64,000 bases of DNA from JBNNGK01 sp050268245 (GCF_050268245.1 NZ_JBNNGK010000004.1:286785-350784), one strand, 5' to 3'; positions 1-8,377 are shown, counted from the stretch's first letter. Made by a program: numbers and translations. The notes: generated by a model not told the origin, from the sequence alone.

Positions 1-171
1 CAATCCATCAGCCAGCTTTCCCATTTTCTTAATGAACGCTGGAAAGGCGTGCGCCCCATAGCCTGGGGAGATGCACTGCGCGAAAGCGAATTTACCAGTT
101 GGGTTTATCAAGGGCTATGCGGTTTAGACGATCGTGGCGATCGCGCACAGGAGGCAGACGATGCAATTTGA
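1..171 (+). CDS. glpA: GlpA, anaerobic glycerol-3-phosphate dehydrogenase subunit A (C-terminal fragment)
   Basis: Only the last 56 codons lie in the window, read in frame from base 1 to a TGA at 169-171. The fragment contains ELSHFLNERWKG-like and AWGDALRESEF residues typical of the end of the FAD-containing large subunit of the GlpABC dehydrogenase, which oxidises glycerol-3-phosphate to dihydroxyacetone phosphate under anaerobic conditions. It overlaps the glpB start by 11 bases, so the two are translationally coupled. The rest of the gene and the promoter are to the left of the window. Confidence 0.9.
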   Translation, partial: QSISQLSHFLNERWKGVRPIAWGDALRESEFTSWVYQGLCGLDDRGDRAQEADDAI

Positions 172-1429
172 TGTAGTGATCATCGGCGCAGGATTAGCCG
201 GTTTAAGCTGCGCCGTTCGGTTGGCCGAATTGGGCAAGCGTTGCGCCGTGGTCAGTTCAGGCCAAAGTGCGCTGTATTTTTCGTCGGGATCGTTAGATTT
301 GCTGTCGCATTTACCGGACGGTTCGCCGGTTGCCGCGCCGTTAGACGCCTTGACGACGCTGGCACAACAGGCACCGCAGCATCCGTACAGTTTGATGGGG
401 GCAACGCAGGTTGCCATGTTGGCGGGGGAAGCTGAACAACTGTTGCAACGTTGCGGTCTGCCGTTACAAGGCGACCGCCGCAACAATCATCTGCGTATCA
501 CCCCGCTGGGCACACGCCGTGCCACCTGGCTTAGCCCGCAGGCGATTCCTACCACGCCGCTTGGCGGCGCGTTACCGTGGCATAAGATTGCGGTAATCGG
601 TATCGAAGGTTTTCTCGACTTTCAGCCGCAGATGGCAGCCAGTTCGCTGGAACAGCAGGGCGTTAGCGCGACGGTGGGGTATTTACACCTGCCAGCCTTG
701 GATCGGTTGCGTAATAATCCTAGCGAATTCCGTGCGGTGAATATCGCCCGAGTGTTGGATTTACCGGCACAGGCGGCGGCATTGGCTGATGAGCTACAGC
801 GGCTGGCTGGGGACGCGCAGGCTATTTTCCTGCCGGCCTGTTTAGGGTTGGAAGACGATCGGCCGTTGGCTATGTTGCAGCAGGCACTGGGCAAACCGGT
901 TTGTCTACTGCCGACTTTGCCGCCCTCGGTGCTGGGCATGCGTTTGCATCAGGCTCTGCGCCAACGCTTACAGCAGCTTGGCGGCGTATTGATGCCGGGT
1001 GACCGTGTGCTGCGCGCCGAGATTACCGAGCGGCGCGTTACCGCCCTGTTTACGCGTAACCATACCGATATTCCGCTGCGAGCGCCGCAGGTGGTGTTAG
1101 CCAGCGGCAGTTTCTTCAGTAACGGGTTGGTGGCTGAGTTCGACTGCATACGCGAACCGGTATTTGGTCTGGACGTCTTTAGCCAGGCCGACCGTGCCGA
1201 TTGGAGCCACCGCGATCTGTTTGCGCCGCAGCCTTATTTGCAATTTGGCGTGCGTACCACGGCGCAGTTGCGTGCGATGCGTCAGGGGGAGGCGTTGGAA
1301 AACCTTTATGCGATTGGCGCGGTGGCGGGGGGTTATGATCCGTTGCAGCAAGGCTGTGGCGCAGGCGTGTCATTGTTAAGTGCGCTGTATGTCGCGCAGC
1401 ACATCGCCGAGCAGGGAGAATCTGCATGA
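161..1429 (+). CDS. glpB: GlpB, anaerobic glycerol-3-phosphate dehydrogenase subunit B
   Basis: Flavoprotein subunit that passes electrons from GlpA to GlpC and the menaquinone pool. The protein (422 aa; E. coli 419) opens with a Rossmann FAD-binding motif, GAGLAG at residues 9-14, right after MQFDVVI. I chose the ATG at 161 because a CAGGAGG ribosome site ends 6 bases before it and the N-terminus then matches the family; a GTG nine codons upstream would add a non-homologous extension. It overlaps glpA by 11 bases and glpC by 4 (ATGA), the usual glpABC operon arrangement. Confidence 0.95.
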   Translation: MQFDVVIIGAGLAGLSCAVRLAELGKRCAVVSSGQSALYFSSGSLDLLSHLPDGSPVAAPLDALTTLAQQAPQHPYSLMGATQVAMLAGEAEQLLQRCGLPLQGDRRNNHLRITPLGTRRATWLSPQAIPTTPLGGALPWHKIAVIGIEGFLDFQPQMAASSLEQQGVSATVGYLHLPALDRLRNNPSEFRAVNIARVLDLPAQAAALADELQRLAGDAQAIFLPACLGLEDDRPLAMLQQALGKPVCLLPTLPPSVLGMRLHQALRQRLQQLGGVLMPGDRVLRAEITERRVTALFTRNHTDIPLRAPQVVLASGSFFSNGLVAEFDCIREPVFGLDVFSQADRADWSHRDLFAPQPYLQFGVRTTAQLRAMRQGEALENLYAIGAVAGGYDPLQQGCGAGVSLLSALYVAQHIAEQGESA

Positions 1430-2625
1430 GCCTGTTAAAAGACAACAGTTTTGAGAATTGCATCAAATGCACCGTCTGTACCACGTATTGCCCGGTGGCG
1501 AAGGTAAACCCATTGTACCCGGGGCCGAAGCAGGCGGGGCCTGACGGTGAGCGGTTGCGGTTGAAAGATCCGGCGTTGTATGACGAGGCGTTGAAATACT
1601 GTACTAACTGTAAACGGTGTGAAGTTGCGTGCCCGTCCGAGGTAAAAATCGGCGATATTATCCAGCGCGCCCGTGCCAGCTTCAGCCAAAGTAAGCCGAC
1701 GCTGCGTGATGCTATTCTCAGCCATACCGACATCATGGGATCGCTGTCGTCGCCCTTTGCCCCGATCGTCAACGTCACCACCGGTTTAAAGCCGGTACGT
1801 AAATTGTTAGATAAAGCGTTAAAAATCGACCATCGTCGGGCATTACCTAAATATTCGTTCGGTACATTCCGCCGCTGGTATCGCCAACAGGCACAGCAGC
1901 AGGCACGCTTTACGCAACAGGTGGCGTTTTTCCACGGGTGTTTTGTTAATTACAACCATCCGCAGTTAGGAAAGGATTTAATCAAGGTTTTCAACGCGAT
2001 GAATATCGGCGTACAACTGCTGAAACGCGAAAAATGCTGTGGCGTACCGCTGATTGCCAATGGTTTTATCGAACAGGCGAAAAAGCAGGCGAAGGTGAAT
2101 GCAGCATCATTACACCATACCGTACTGGAGCAGGGCATTCCGGTGGTCGCCACCTCTTCAAGCTGCACGTTTACCTTACGCGATGAGTATCCACATCTGC
2201 TGGAGATCGACACCTCAGCGGTACGCGAGCGGGTTGAACTGGCGACGCGTTATCTTTACCGCTTGCTGAGCGAGGGGCGTAAGCTACCGTTGAAACACAC
2301 GCCGTTGCGCGTGGCTTACCATACGCCGTGCCACATGGAGAAAATGGGGTGGACGGCCTACACCCTGGAATTATTACGACAGATTCCCGGTGTCGAGCTG
2401 GTGGTGTTGGAGTCGCAATGCTGCGGTATTGCCGGTACTTATGGATTTAAGTCAGAGAACTATGAAACGTCGCAAGGGATTGGCGAGTCGTTGTTTCGCC
2501 AGATTGAGCAAAGTGGAGTGGATGTCGTGGTAACCGACTGTGAAACCTGTAAATGGCAAATTGAGATGTCGACCAGCAAGCGTTGTGAGCATCCGATCAC
2601 ATTGCTGGCACAGGCGCTGCAATAA
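1426..2625 (+). CDS. glpC: GlpC, anaerobic glycerol-3-phosphate dehydrogenase iron-sulfur subunit C
   Basis: Membrane-associated subunit that anchors GlpAB and hands electrons to menaquinone. The 399-aa protein (E. coli 396) has two ferredoxin-type [4Fe-4S] motifs, Cys12/15/18/22 and Cys59/62/65/69, followed by two CCG domains with paired cysteines at about residues 204-205 and 332-333, the heterodisulfide-reductase-like arrangement of this family. The start ATG overlaps the glpB stop (ATGA). A GC-rich hairpin lies about 30 bases after the stop codon and may end the operon. Confidence 0.95.
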   Translation: MSLLKDNSFENCIKCTVCTTYCPVAKVNPLYPGPKQAGPDGERLRLKDPALYDEALKYCTNCKRCEVACPSEVKIGDIIQRARASFSQSKPTLRDAILSHTDIMGSLSSPFAPIVNVTTGLKPVRKLLDKALKIDHRRALPKYSFGTFRRWYRQQAQQQARFTQQVAFFHGCFVNYNHPQLGKDLIKVFNAMNIGVQLLKREKCCGVPLIANGFIEQAKKQAKVNAASLHHTVLEQGIPVVATSSSCTFTLRDEYPHLLEIDTSAVRERVELATRYLYRLLSEGRKLPLKHTPLRVAYHTPCHMEKMGWTAYTLELLRQIPGVELVVLESQCCGIAGTYGFKSENYETSQGIGESLFRQIEQSGVDVVVTDCETCKWQIEMSTSKRCEHPITLLAQALQ

Positions 2626-2653
2626 ACCGACTCTTGGCGCCGTGGTTGTCGTT

Positions 2654-2674
2654 GGGGCCGAACGGTTCGGCCCC
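2654..2674 (+). terminator. Hairpin after glpC, possible terminator
   Basis: Perfect 9-bp stem (GGGGCCGAA / TTCGGCCCC) with a CGG loop, 29 bases after the glpC stop. No clear T-run follows, so it may be a weak or Rho-assisted end, or an mRNA 3' protection structure. It lies between the convergent genes glpC and dcrB. Confidence 0.5.
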
Positions 2675-2728
2675 TATGTTGATCGAAGTGTCATGCCGCA
2701 GGGCGTTACCGCGGCCGCCACTTGATAA

Positions 2729-3292
2729 TTATGGCTTTAGCTTCAGAGTGTTAATGATACTTTCTGATTCACTTTGTGCTTGTTGTTGGTTATCGGCAGG
2801 CAGTGTCACTTGAAGGGTGAGCAGATGATTATCTAGCGTCCCGATCAGCACCGAAGAATAGGCTTTTTGGCCACCGCTGGTGATAATGCTGTCTAGCTGA
2901 CGCAGCGGGATACCGTCCACCTCGATAGCTTTGTTGGTTACCACTTGCAGGTTGGCATCGCGTGAGCGTTGTTTTTCTTCCAGGCGCGCCGTCAGCGTTT
3001 CCGGGCTGTCCGCCGTTTTATCACCCAGAATCACGATCACCGCCCGCTGGCCGGTGGTATCGGCATAAACATGCATGTTATTGGCTTGATTGCCCAATTT
3101 ACCGCTCTGATCGACCATGCCGCTCGGCAGAGTAAATGCCAGTTTACCGTCCAGTAAATTGACCTGTTGTCCAGCGGCGGTGTGAGTGGCCGCGTCGTCG
3201 GTTGGGGCATGAGTATCTTGAGCATCGCCGTCACAAGCGGCCAGGCCGAGGACTAACAGGCTGATACCCATCAATTTTGCTACTTTACGCAT
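2729..3292 (-). CDS. dcrB: DcrB, envelope lipoprotein
   Basis: Small predicted lipoprotein of 187 aa (E. coli 185). The N-terminus has a lipoprotein signal sequence with lipobox LAAC at about residues 17-20, followed by a polar linker. In E. coli DcrB is needed for uptake of phages C1 and C6 and affects lipoprotein maturation; its molecular role is not settled. Here, as in E. coli, it stays near yhhQ and tusA, although an acetyltransferase gene separates it from yhhQ. Reads on the minus strand, convergent with glpC. Confidence 0.88.
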   Translation of the reverse strand: MRKVAKLMGISLLVLGLAACDGDAQDTHAPTDDAATHTAAGQQVNLLDGKLAFTLPSGMVDQSGKLGNQANNMHVYADTTGQRAVIVILGDKTADSPETLTARLEEKQRSRDANLQVVTNKAIEVDGIPLRQLDSIITSGGQKAYSSVLIGTLDNHLLTLQVTLPADNQQQAQSESESIINTLKLKP

Positions 3293-3371
3293 TGGGCTTC
3301 CTTATTCCTTCAGGTAGATGTGTTCTGCCCGATCGCAACGTATTATGCGTTGAAATGCAAGGCAGATATTG

Positions 3372-3806
3372 TCACACGTTTTTTTCAAGTAATAGTCGAT
3401 AATCAGCGACTTCGCCGCTCTTTTCTAGTCCAACAATCTGATAACCGTTACCGATCAGTAGCATCAGCATACTACGAAATTGATTACGGGTTTTTACGCT
3501 TAGCCGTCGATAGCCCCGTTGCTGTACCCAACGCTCTTGTTCCACTAGTAATGCTAGTGCTACGCCGTGGCGACGAAAATCCGGCAGCACGCCGCCTAGC
3601 CAGCTATAGAAGCTATCTGGTTGCGTTTGATAACCGAGTTTAAAACCGATGGGTTGGCCGTTAAATTCGGCGATAAGTGAGCAGGCCGGCGCTTCGCCGA
3701 GGCGTCGTTGCATATCGCTCAGTGAATACCGGCCAGCGAATTCGGGGATGTGCTGATAGAGCCGCTGAATTTCTGCCAGTGTGGCATGGCGAATGGTTAC
3801 CGTCAT
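3372..3806 (-). CDS. GNAT-family N-acetyltransferase
   Basis: A 144-aa single-domain protein with the acetyl-CoA-dependent GNAT fold. The pattern runs from an N-terminal strand (TVTIRHAT), through a central strand containing GGVLPDFRRHGVALALL, which is the motif A pyrophosphate-binding loop (R/Q-x-x-G-x-A/G variant RRHGVA), to a C-terminal LIGNGYQIVG segment. A GGAGG ribosome site stands about 5 bases before the ATG. It is absent from this position in E. coli and separates dcrB from yhhQ. The substrate cannot be deduced from sequence; small-molecule or protein acetylation are both possible. Confidence 0.8.
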   Translation of the reverse strand: MTVTIRHATLAEIQRLYQHIPEFAGRYSLSDMQRRLGEAPACSLIAEFNGQPIGFKLGYQTQPDSFYSWLGGVLPDFRRHGVALALLVEQERWVQQRGYRRLSVKTRNQFRSMLMLLIGNGYQIVGLEKSGEVADYRLLLEKNV

Positions 3807-3853
3807 GGTGGCCTCCGTATTGCGCAGACCACCATGATAACGGACTGGGCAGA

Positions 3854-4519
3854 TTAACTCAGTTGCAGCGAAGCGTTCTGATGACGATTAGCCAGACGCT
3901 TGAGTAACATGTTCAGCAACACGCCATACATCGGTAGGAAGAATATCAGGCAGATCAGCACCTTGAAGGTATAATCCACGAGCGCTATTTCTACCCAGTT
4001 GGCGGCCATGAAGGGGTCGCTGCTTTTGTAGAATGCGATAAAGAAGAATGACAACGTATCGCTGATATTGCCGAGGAACATGGCGGCGGCGGGCGCGACC
4101 CACCAGGCACTGCGTTGGCGCAAACGGTTAAAGACGTGAACATCCAGAATTTGGCCGAGGACATAGGCCATAAAGCTGGCCACGGCGATACGTGCTACAA
4201 ACAAATTAAACTGGCTCAGTGCGGCAAACCCTTGCCATTCACCTTGATAGGTTACGGTCGATATCACGTAAGAGATAAACAGCGCGGGCACCATCACCGA
4301 GAGAATAATTCGTCGGGCAAGCGGTGCGCCAAAAATACGCACGGTGAGATCGGTCGCCAGGAAGATAAACGGGAAAGTGAATGCGCCCCAGGTGGTGTGG
4401 AAGCCAAAAATGGTAATCGGCAACTGCACCAGATAGTTACTGGAGGTAATAATAAGAATATGAAATAGCGAAAGCCATACCAGCGCGGTCAGGCGCTGCT
4501 GAGAAGTAAAAGCGTACAT
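3854..4519 (-). CDS. yhhQ: YhhQ, queuosine precursor (preQ0/preQ1) transporter
   Basis: Integral inner-membrane protein of 221 aa, the same length as E. coli YhhQ, with about six hydrophobic helices and the family signature region ATDLTVRIFGAPLARR near residues 56-71. The family imports the 7-deazaguanine precursors used to make queuosine in tRNA. A candidate preQ1-I riboswitch covers its leader and overlaps the ribosome binding site, which supports this assignment independently. Divergent from tusA. The GATTACC-like variation at the C-terminus is not unusual for the family. Confidence 0.92.
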   Translation of the reverse strand: MYAFTSQQRLTALVWLSLFHILIITSSNYLVQLPITIFGFHTTWGAFTFPFIFLATDLTVRIFGAPLARRIILSVMVPALFISYVISTVTYQGEWQGFAALSQFNLFVARIAVASFMAYVLGQILDVHVFNRLRQRSAWWVAPAAAMFLGNISDTLSFFFIAFYKSSDPFMAANWVEIALVDYTFKVLICLIFFLPMYGVLLNMLLKRLANRHQNASLQLS

Positions 4520-4525
4520 AACTGA

Positions 4526-4556
4526 CCTTTTTGAAAAATGGGGTGAGGGAACCCAT
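4526..4556 (-). promoter_or_regulatory. preQ1-I riboswitch candidate in the yhhQ leader
   Basis: Reading the minus strand, a 5-bp stem ATGGG/CCCAT encloses the loop TTCCCTCAC, and is followed by TTTTCAAAAAGG. This fits the compact preQ1 class I aptamer: a G-rich 5' arm, a loop starting UUC and ending in CAC next to a C-rich 3' arm, then an A-rich tail. Loop bases CCU can pair with the terminal AGG to form the H-type pseudoknot. The AAGG is also the Shine-Dalgarno of yhhQ, 6-7 bases before its ATG, so ligand binding would block translation. Confidence 0.72.
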
Positions 4557-4769
4557 ACTTTTCATAGCGACGATCGCTAAAGAAGAGTATATGACGAAAA
4601 ATTTCTGCGCGGCCGCATGATACGCGTTTGCGCAACCAATGCAACGAAATAAATGGTTAAAAGACACGCAAACGTTAACGTGCCTTGCGCAGAAAAACTA
4701 CCGGCGTAAACTACGCGGTTATCAGATCTGGCGAGCGTTCGCCGATCGTTATTGATCGAGATAAATTGC

Positions 4770-5024
4770 ATGACTGACATTTTTTCCCAGGCTGACCAAA
4801 CGTTGGATGCGTTGGGCCTACGTTGCCCTGAACCGGTGATGATGGTGCGCAAAACCGTACGCCATATGGATAACGGCGCAACGCTGTTGATTATTGCTGA
4901 CGATCCAGCCACCACCCGTGACATTCCCGGTTTTTGTCGTTTTATGGAGCATACGCTGGTGGCGCAGGAAACCGAGCGTGCGCCATACCGTTATTTGTTA
5001 CGCAAAGGTGTCGAGAACCCATAA
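4770..5024 (+). CDS. tusA: TusA, sulfur carrier protein (tRNA 2-thiouridine synthesis)
   Basis: Small sulfurtransferase that takes persulfide sulfur from IscS and passes it to TusD in the relay that makes 2-thiouridine at the tRNA wobble position. The protein is 84 aa (E. coli 81). The catalytic cysteine is Cys19 in the family signature LGLRCPEPVMMVRK. I chose the ATG at 4770, which gives MTDIFS, matching the known N-terminus; an upstream in-frame codon would add six non-homologous residues. Divergent from yhhQ, another tRNA-modification gene, and convergent with the DUF4056 gene. Confidence 0.95.
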   Translation: MTDIFSQADQTLDALGLRCPEPVMMVRKTVRHMDNGATLLIIADDPATTRDIPGFCRFMEHTLVAQETERAPYRYLLRKGVENP

Positions 5025-5043
5025 CCACGACGCGAGTGCCCGA

Positions 5044-6171
5044 TCAGTGCGGTTTTTTCTGCCGTTGCCGGGCGTCTTCGGTTTGCGCGTGCTGGGCCAA
5101 CGCGTGGAAATCCCTTAGCGTGTAGTAATGCACCGGCATGGGCAGGTGGCGCATGGATTTCCCCGGCCACAGTTGCAGTTCGCCTAAGGTCTGTAACCTC
5201 AGGCCATTGACCTGCTGCGGCAGCATTAATCGCTGCGGCGCGGTACGTTCAAAAGGCGGCTGCATAGGCAGGCGATTGTCGCCGGTCTCGTAATCACGCT
5301 TTAGCACCAGAAACTTCTCTGGCACCCGACGATGGCTGTTCCACCAGTCACCGTCGATACCGGCAAATTGCTGTTGTGTTTCGTCGATTGACACGGCACC
5401 GAGCTGCGCCAGCGCGTCGGGCAGCAGGCTTTCCATCGCCGTATTGTAAGCGCCGATCGACACCGCCTGGCCTTGCAAGATGGCATCAATCGCCAGTCGC
5501 GCGCCCAACAGATTGGAATAGAGATCTTCCGGTGAGAATGCCGACACTTCTTCAGAGAACCCCGGTACGGATTGATAACCGTACCACTGCGCAATTTCAT
5601 GCCAGGCTGCCATTTGGAAGGCCAACTCTCCGGCCAAATAGGCGGCCAGCGTGTAGCGTTGTGCGGCATCATGCGGTGGCGTGAAGGCGTTGAGTTGGAT
5701 GCGCCGCTGCGCCAGTTCTGCGCTTAAGTCCAGGTACCAGTCTTGGCCGAGCCTCGGTAAGATTTGGCTGAATAAAAACAGTGTGTTGTCAGCGGTATCG
5801 CGAACATGGGCGACATCGATAAATCCACCGCGCCGGGTGTACAGCAACCCGACCTGCTCTCTGCTCAGGCCTAGCAAATTGTTAATGGCACCCAATGCGC
5901 TGTCGTTATATTGATGGATGCCCAGTTTATCCGCGTCGACGACGTTGCCTAATTGATAGAACGGTATCGGTATGCCCAGCGCTTGTACCTTAAGATTAAA
6001 ACCAAATGCGCAACAGGGACGCAGCCCATCCGGTGGCGACAGCCCACTGACCACCGGCCAGTTGATGCGCGTTTCACGCGTGGGTTGCGCGGTGAGGAGC
6101 GTTTCGGGCGTTTGGACGGCCTGCACCGCCGCTGTGAAAAAGGTAAATAGCAGCGCGATAAAACGCATCAA
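5044..6171 (-). CDS. DUF4056 family exported protein
   Basis: A 375-aa protein with an N-terminal signal peptide (hydrophobic RFIALLFTFFTAAVQA). The rest fits the uncharacterised DUF4056 family: a Cys-Cys pair at 53-54 in RPCCAFGF, a G-G-F-I-D-x-x-H-x-R-D segment around His122, and an A-x-W-H-E-x-x-x-W-Y-G segment with His191-Glu192. The conserved His, Glu and Asp residues suggest a metal or catalytic site, but no activity is known. Its start overlaps the stop of the upstream Omp85-like gene by 4 bases (ATGA), making it the third gene of a coupled operon. It is convergent with tusA. Confidence 0.75.
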   Translation of the reverse strand: MMRFIALLFTFFTAAVQAVQTPETLLTAQPTRETRINWPVVSGLSPPDGLRPCCAFGFNLKVQALGIPIPFYQLGNVVDADKLGIHQYNDSALGAINNLLGLSREQVGLLYTRRGGFIDVAHVRDTADNTLFLFSQILPRLGQDWYLDLSAELAQRRIQLNAFTPPHDAAQRYTLAAYLAGELAFQMAAWHEIAQWYGYQSVPGFSEEVSAFSPEDLYSNLLGARLAIDAILQGQAVSIGAYNTAMESLLPDALAQLGAVSIDETQQQFAGIDGDWWNSHRRVPEKFLVLKRDYETGDNRLPMQPPFERTAPQRLMLPQQVNGLRLQTLGELQLWPGKSMRHLPMPVHYYTLRDFHALAQHAQTEDARQRQKKPH

Positions 6172-7301
6172 AAAGCTTCCCCTACCTGAAAATAAAACCC
6201 GGTGCTCTTTTGGCCAAAGCCCAAGTCGAGGCGAACATTGACACGCGGTTTAAACTCAAAACGATAACCGATACCGGCGGTGGGCAACCAGTGCCCCTGA
6301 CCCAGCTCGCTGGCCGTATGGCTGAGGGTCCCCGCACCCGCCCATAACACATAACCATGCCGCCAGTTGAGCTGATGACGGTATTCAAGCTGGCCGCTGA
6401 GTACGTTATGGTCGCGATAGCGGCCTTCATAATAGCCACGCATACGGTTGTCGTTGCCCAATTCTGACAGGCGATCCCACGGCACGTTACCGTGCGCCAA
6501 GCGGCTATACAGATCCAGTGCCAGTACGCTTTTGGCACTGAGGCTGTGGTAGGTGTCAAATTGGGCTTCTAGGGTATCAAAACGGCTGTCGCTGCCCAAT
6601 GCCGGTGCAAAATGCGTGTAGCCCAGATTAAGATAGCGCCCGTGGCGGGCGTTAGAGACAAAATCCCGCGTATCGTAGCTAAAGTTCACGCTGGCACCTG
6701 AGCTGATTGATGACGGGCCCGCGGATTCGGCGTTAAACAGGCTGTGGTCGTGGCCGTCCGGATCGTCTGCATGCGTTGAGGTAATATCCCAACCGAAGCC
6801 GAGATAGGACGCGGGGGCGACGCGATACATCAATACCGGGGCGAGATGCAGTGACTGCTGCGTGTATTTTTCTTTATTACCATCGTGCCAGCCAGCCTGA
6901 TAACCGCTGCCCCAATAATAGGTCGGCATGTTATTGAGCGAGCCGGTAGCAAAAAAGCGCCATTGGTCATTGGCAAAAAAACTGTAGTTTTCCACGCTGA
7001 CGCCAAACGCGCCGGTTGAACTGAAAAAACCTTTCAATGCCAAGGTGGAGTTTTGGCTGACGGTATCGCTGTCATCCGGGCGATACATACCCACCACCGC
7101 CGTACCGATGCCTAAGCCAAGCTCTGGGGTATAAAAGGGGCCAGGCAATACGCCCCAGTCGATGGTTTTACTGCTGTCGAATTGGTTGTCTGCGCCCAGA
7201 GAGCTGAGCATTTCATCTACCTGCTGGCGGGTAAGCAGCCCCGCATGCGCTGACGGCACTATCAACATGGCCACCGTCAGCCAACCGAGTGTTCGTGTCA
7301 T
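6168..7301 (-). CDS. BamA/TamA (Omp85)-family outer-membrane barrel without POTRA domains
   Basis: A 377-aa protein with a signal peptide ending SAHA and a terminal phenylalanine, as in outer-membrane barrels. The segment LPGPFYTPELGLGIG near residues 52-66 and the RGY triplet at 288-290 (MRGYYEGRY) are hallmarks of Omp85 barrels; the latter is the loop-6 motif. After the signal peptide only about 30 residues precede the barrel, so there is no room for a POTRA domain. Overlaps the preceding gene by one base (TAATG) and the next by four, so it is the middle of a coupled three-gene operon. Function unknown; lipid or protein traffic in the outer membrane is inference. Confidence 0.8.
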   Translation of the reverse strand: MTRTLGWLTVAMLIVPSAHAGLLTRQQVDEMLSSLGADNQFDSSKTIDWGVLPGPFYTPELGLGIGTAVVGMYRPDDSDTVSQNSTLALKGFFSSTGAFGVSVENYSFFANDQWRFFATGSLNNMPTYYWGSGYQAGWHDGNKEKYTQQSLHLAPVLMYRVAPASYLGFGWDITSTHADDPDGHDHSLFNAESAGPSSISSGASVNFSYDTRDFVSNARHGRYLNLGYTHFAPALGSDSRFDTLEAQFDTYHSLSAKSVLALDLYSRLAHGNVPWDRLSELGNDNRMRGYYEGRYRDHNVLSGQLEYRHQLNWRHGYVLWAGAGTLSHTASELGQGHWLPTAGIGYRFEFKPRVNVRLDLGFGQKSTGFYFQVGEAF

Positions 7302-8377
7302 TAGAAGCGGTATTCACCGGAAACGAAAAAGCTATTGCGTTCACTGAAGCCAAATTCGGTCAGAATATTGAAGTTCTTGGTCAGTTCGTATTGCGTGCCC
7401 AAGAGCACGTTCCACGGCGATTGCAGATGTTGTTTCACGTCGAAGCGGCCTTCACCTTTTTGATTGGCGATGGCGATCAGCGGTTGCAGTGCGGCTGGCA
7501 TGCGTAGGTCAGACAAGCTGCCCCTGAACTCTTGCTGTACGTCTTGATACATACTGCCTACCCACACATTCAGGTTGGTGCGACCGGTGATGCCCGGCAC
7601 CTGAAAACGGTAGCCCACGCGCGGGGAGACGGTTAAGGCCGCGATCTGGCCGTCGAGAATATCGAAACTGGTGCGGGTGTAATTGGTATCAACTAAGGCA
7701 AACCAGTTGTCGTAGCCACCGGCGAGCGTGAAGCCAGCGCCATAAGTGGTGCCTTTGAAGTCCAGTTGGAAATCCAGATCTTTAAGTTGGCCACTTTGGT
7801 TCATGCCGTGCACGGCAGAGGCGATGATGCGATCCAAAATATGCGTCATGCCTTTGTATTGAGACGGATCGGCATCGACGGAAACCTGTGATAGCGAGCT
7901 ACCCTTGGTATAGCCGACCACACCGTAGACATTAAGAAAGGGGAATAACCAGCCATCCAGACGCAGGGTTTCGGTTTCGCTTTTCTCGCGGGTTTTACCC
8001 ACGTCGATCTTGAACAGATCGGAAGGAATAGCATGGCTGCCGACGGCTAATCCGCTAAAGCCAATGCTGTCGACATTAATATTTTGCCGCATATTCATAT
8101 AGCCGACATTGATGCCAAACGGCTCGGGTAGCGTGTAGCCCAATGCGCGTGCTTCATCACCCCAAATCGGCAAAACGCGGTGTTCGGTTTTTGGCTGGAT
8201 TGAGGGCGTGCTGTGGCTGACAACCGGTTGCACGCCTTGAGTAAACAATGGGCGTTCAGCCCGATCGATTAATTGTGCGGTGCTGTCGGCGTCTGATTGT
8301 TGTGATAAAGCCAAAGAGGAGTAGAGCAGCGTAGGGACGATTGATAGCGTTTTATAATTAAAAAGTTTCATTTTCAA
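7301..8377 (-). CDS. Predicted outer-membrane beta-barrel protein, family not recognised
   Basis: A 358-aa protein with a signal peptide (cleavage probably after LALS), a roughly 80-residue soluble lead segment, and then alternating hydrophobic strands ending in EYRF with C-terminal Phe, the signature read by the Bam machinery. Stretches such as LFPFLNVYGVVGYTKG and FFVSGEYRF look like transmembrane strands. I do not recognise the family. It is the first gene of the leftward operon with the Omp85-like and DUF4056 genes, and has its own promoter at 8433-8462. Confidence 0.7.
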   Translation of the reverse strand: MKMKLFNYKTLSIVPTLLYSSLALSQQSDADSTAQLIDRAERPLFTQGVQPVVSHSTPSIQPKTEHRVLPIWGDEARALGYTLPEPFGINVGYMNMRQNINVDSIGFSGLAVGSHAIPSDLFKIDVGKTREKSETETLRLDGWLFPFLNVYGVVGYTKGSSLSQVSVDADPSQYKGMTHILDRIIASAVHGMNQSGQLKDLDFQLDFKGTTYGAGFTLAGGYDNWFALVDTNYTRTSFDILDGQIAALTVSPRVGYRFQVPGITGRTNLNVWVGSMYQDVQQEFRGSLSDLRMPAALQPLIAIANQKGEGRFDVKQHLQSPWNVLLGTQYELTKNFNILTEFGFSERNSFFVSGEYRF

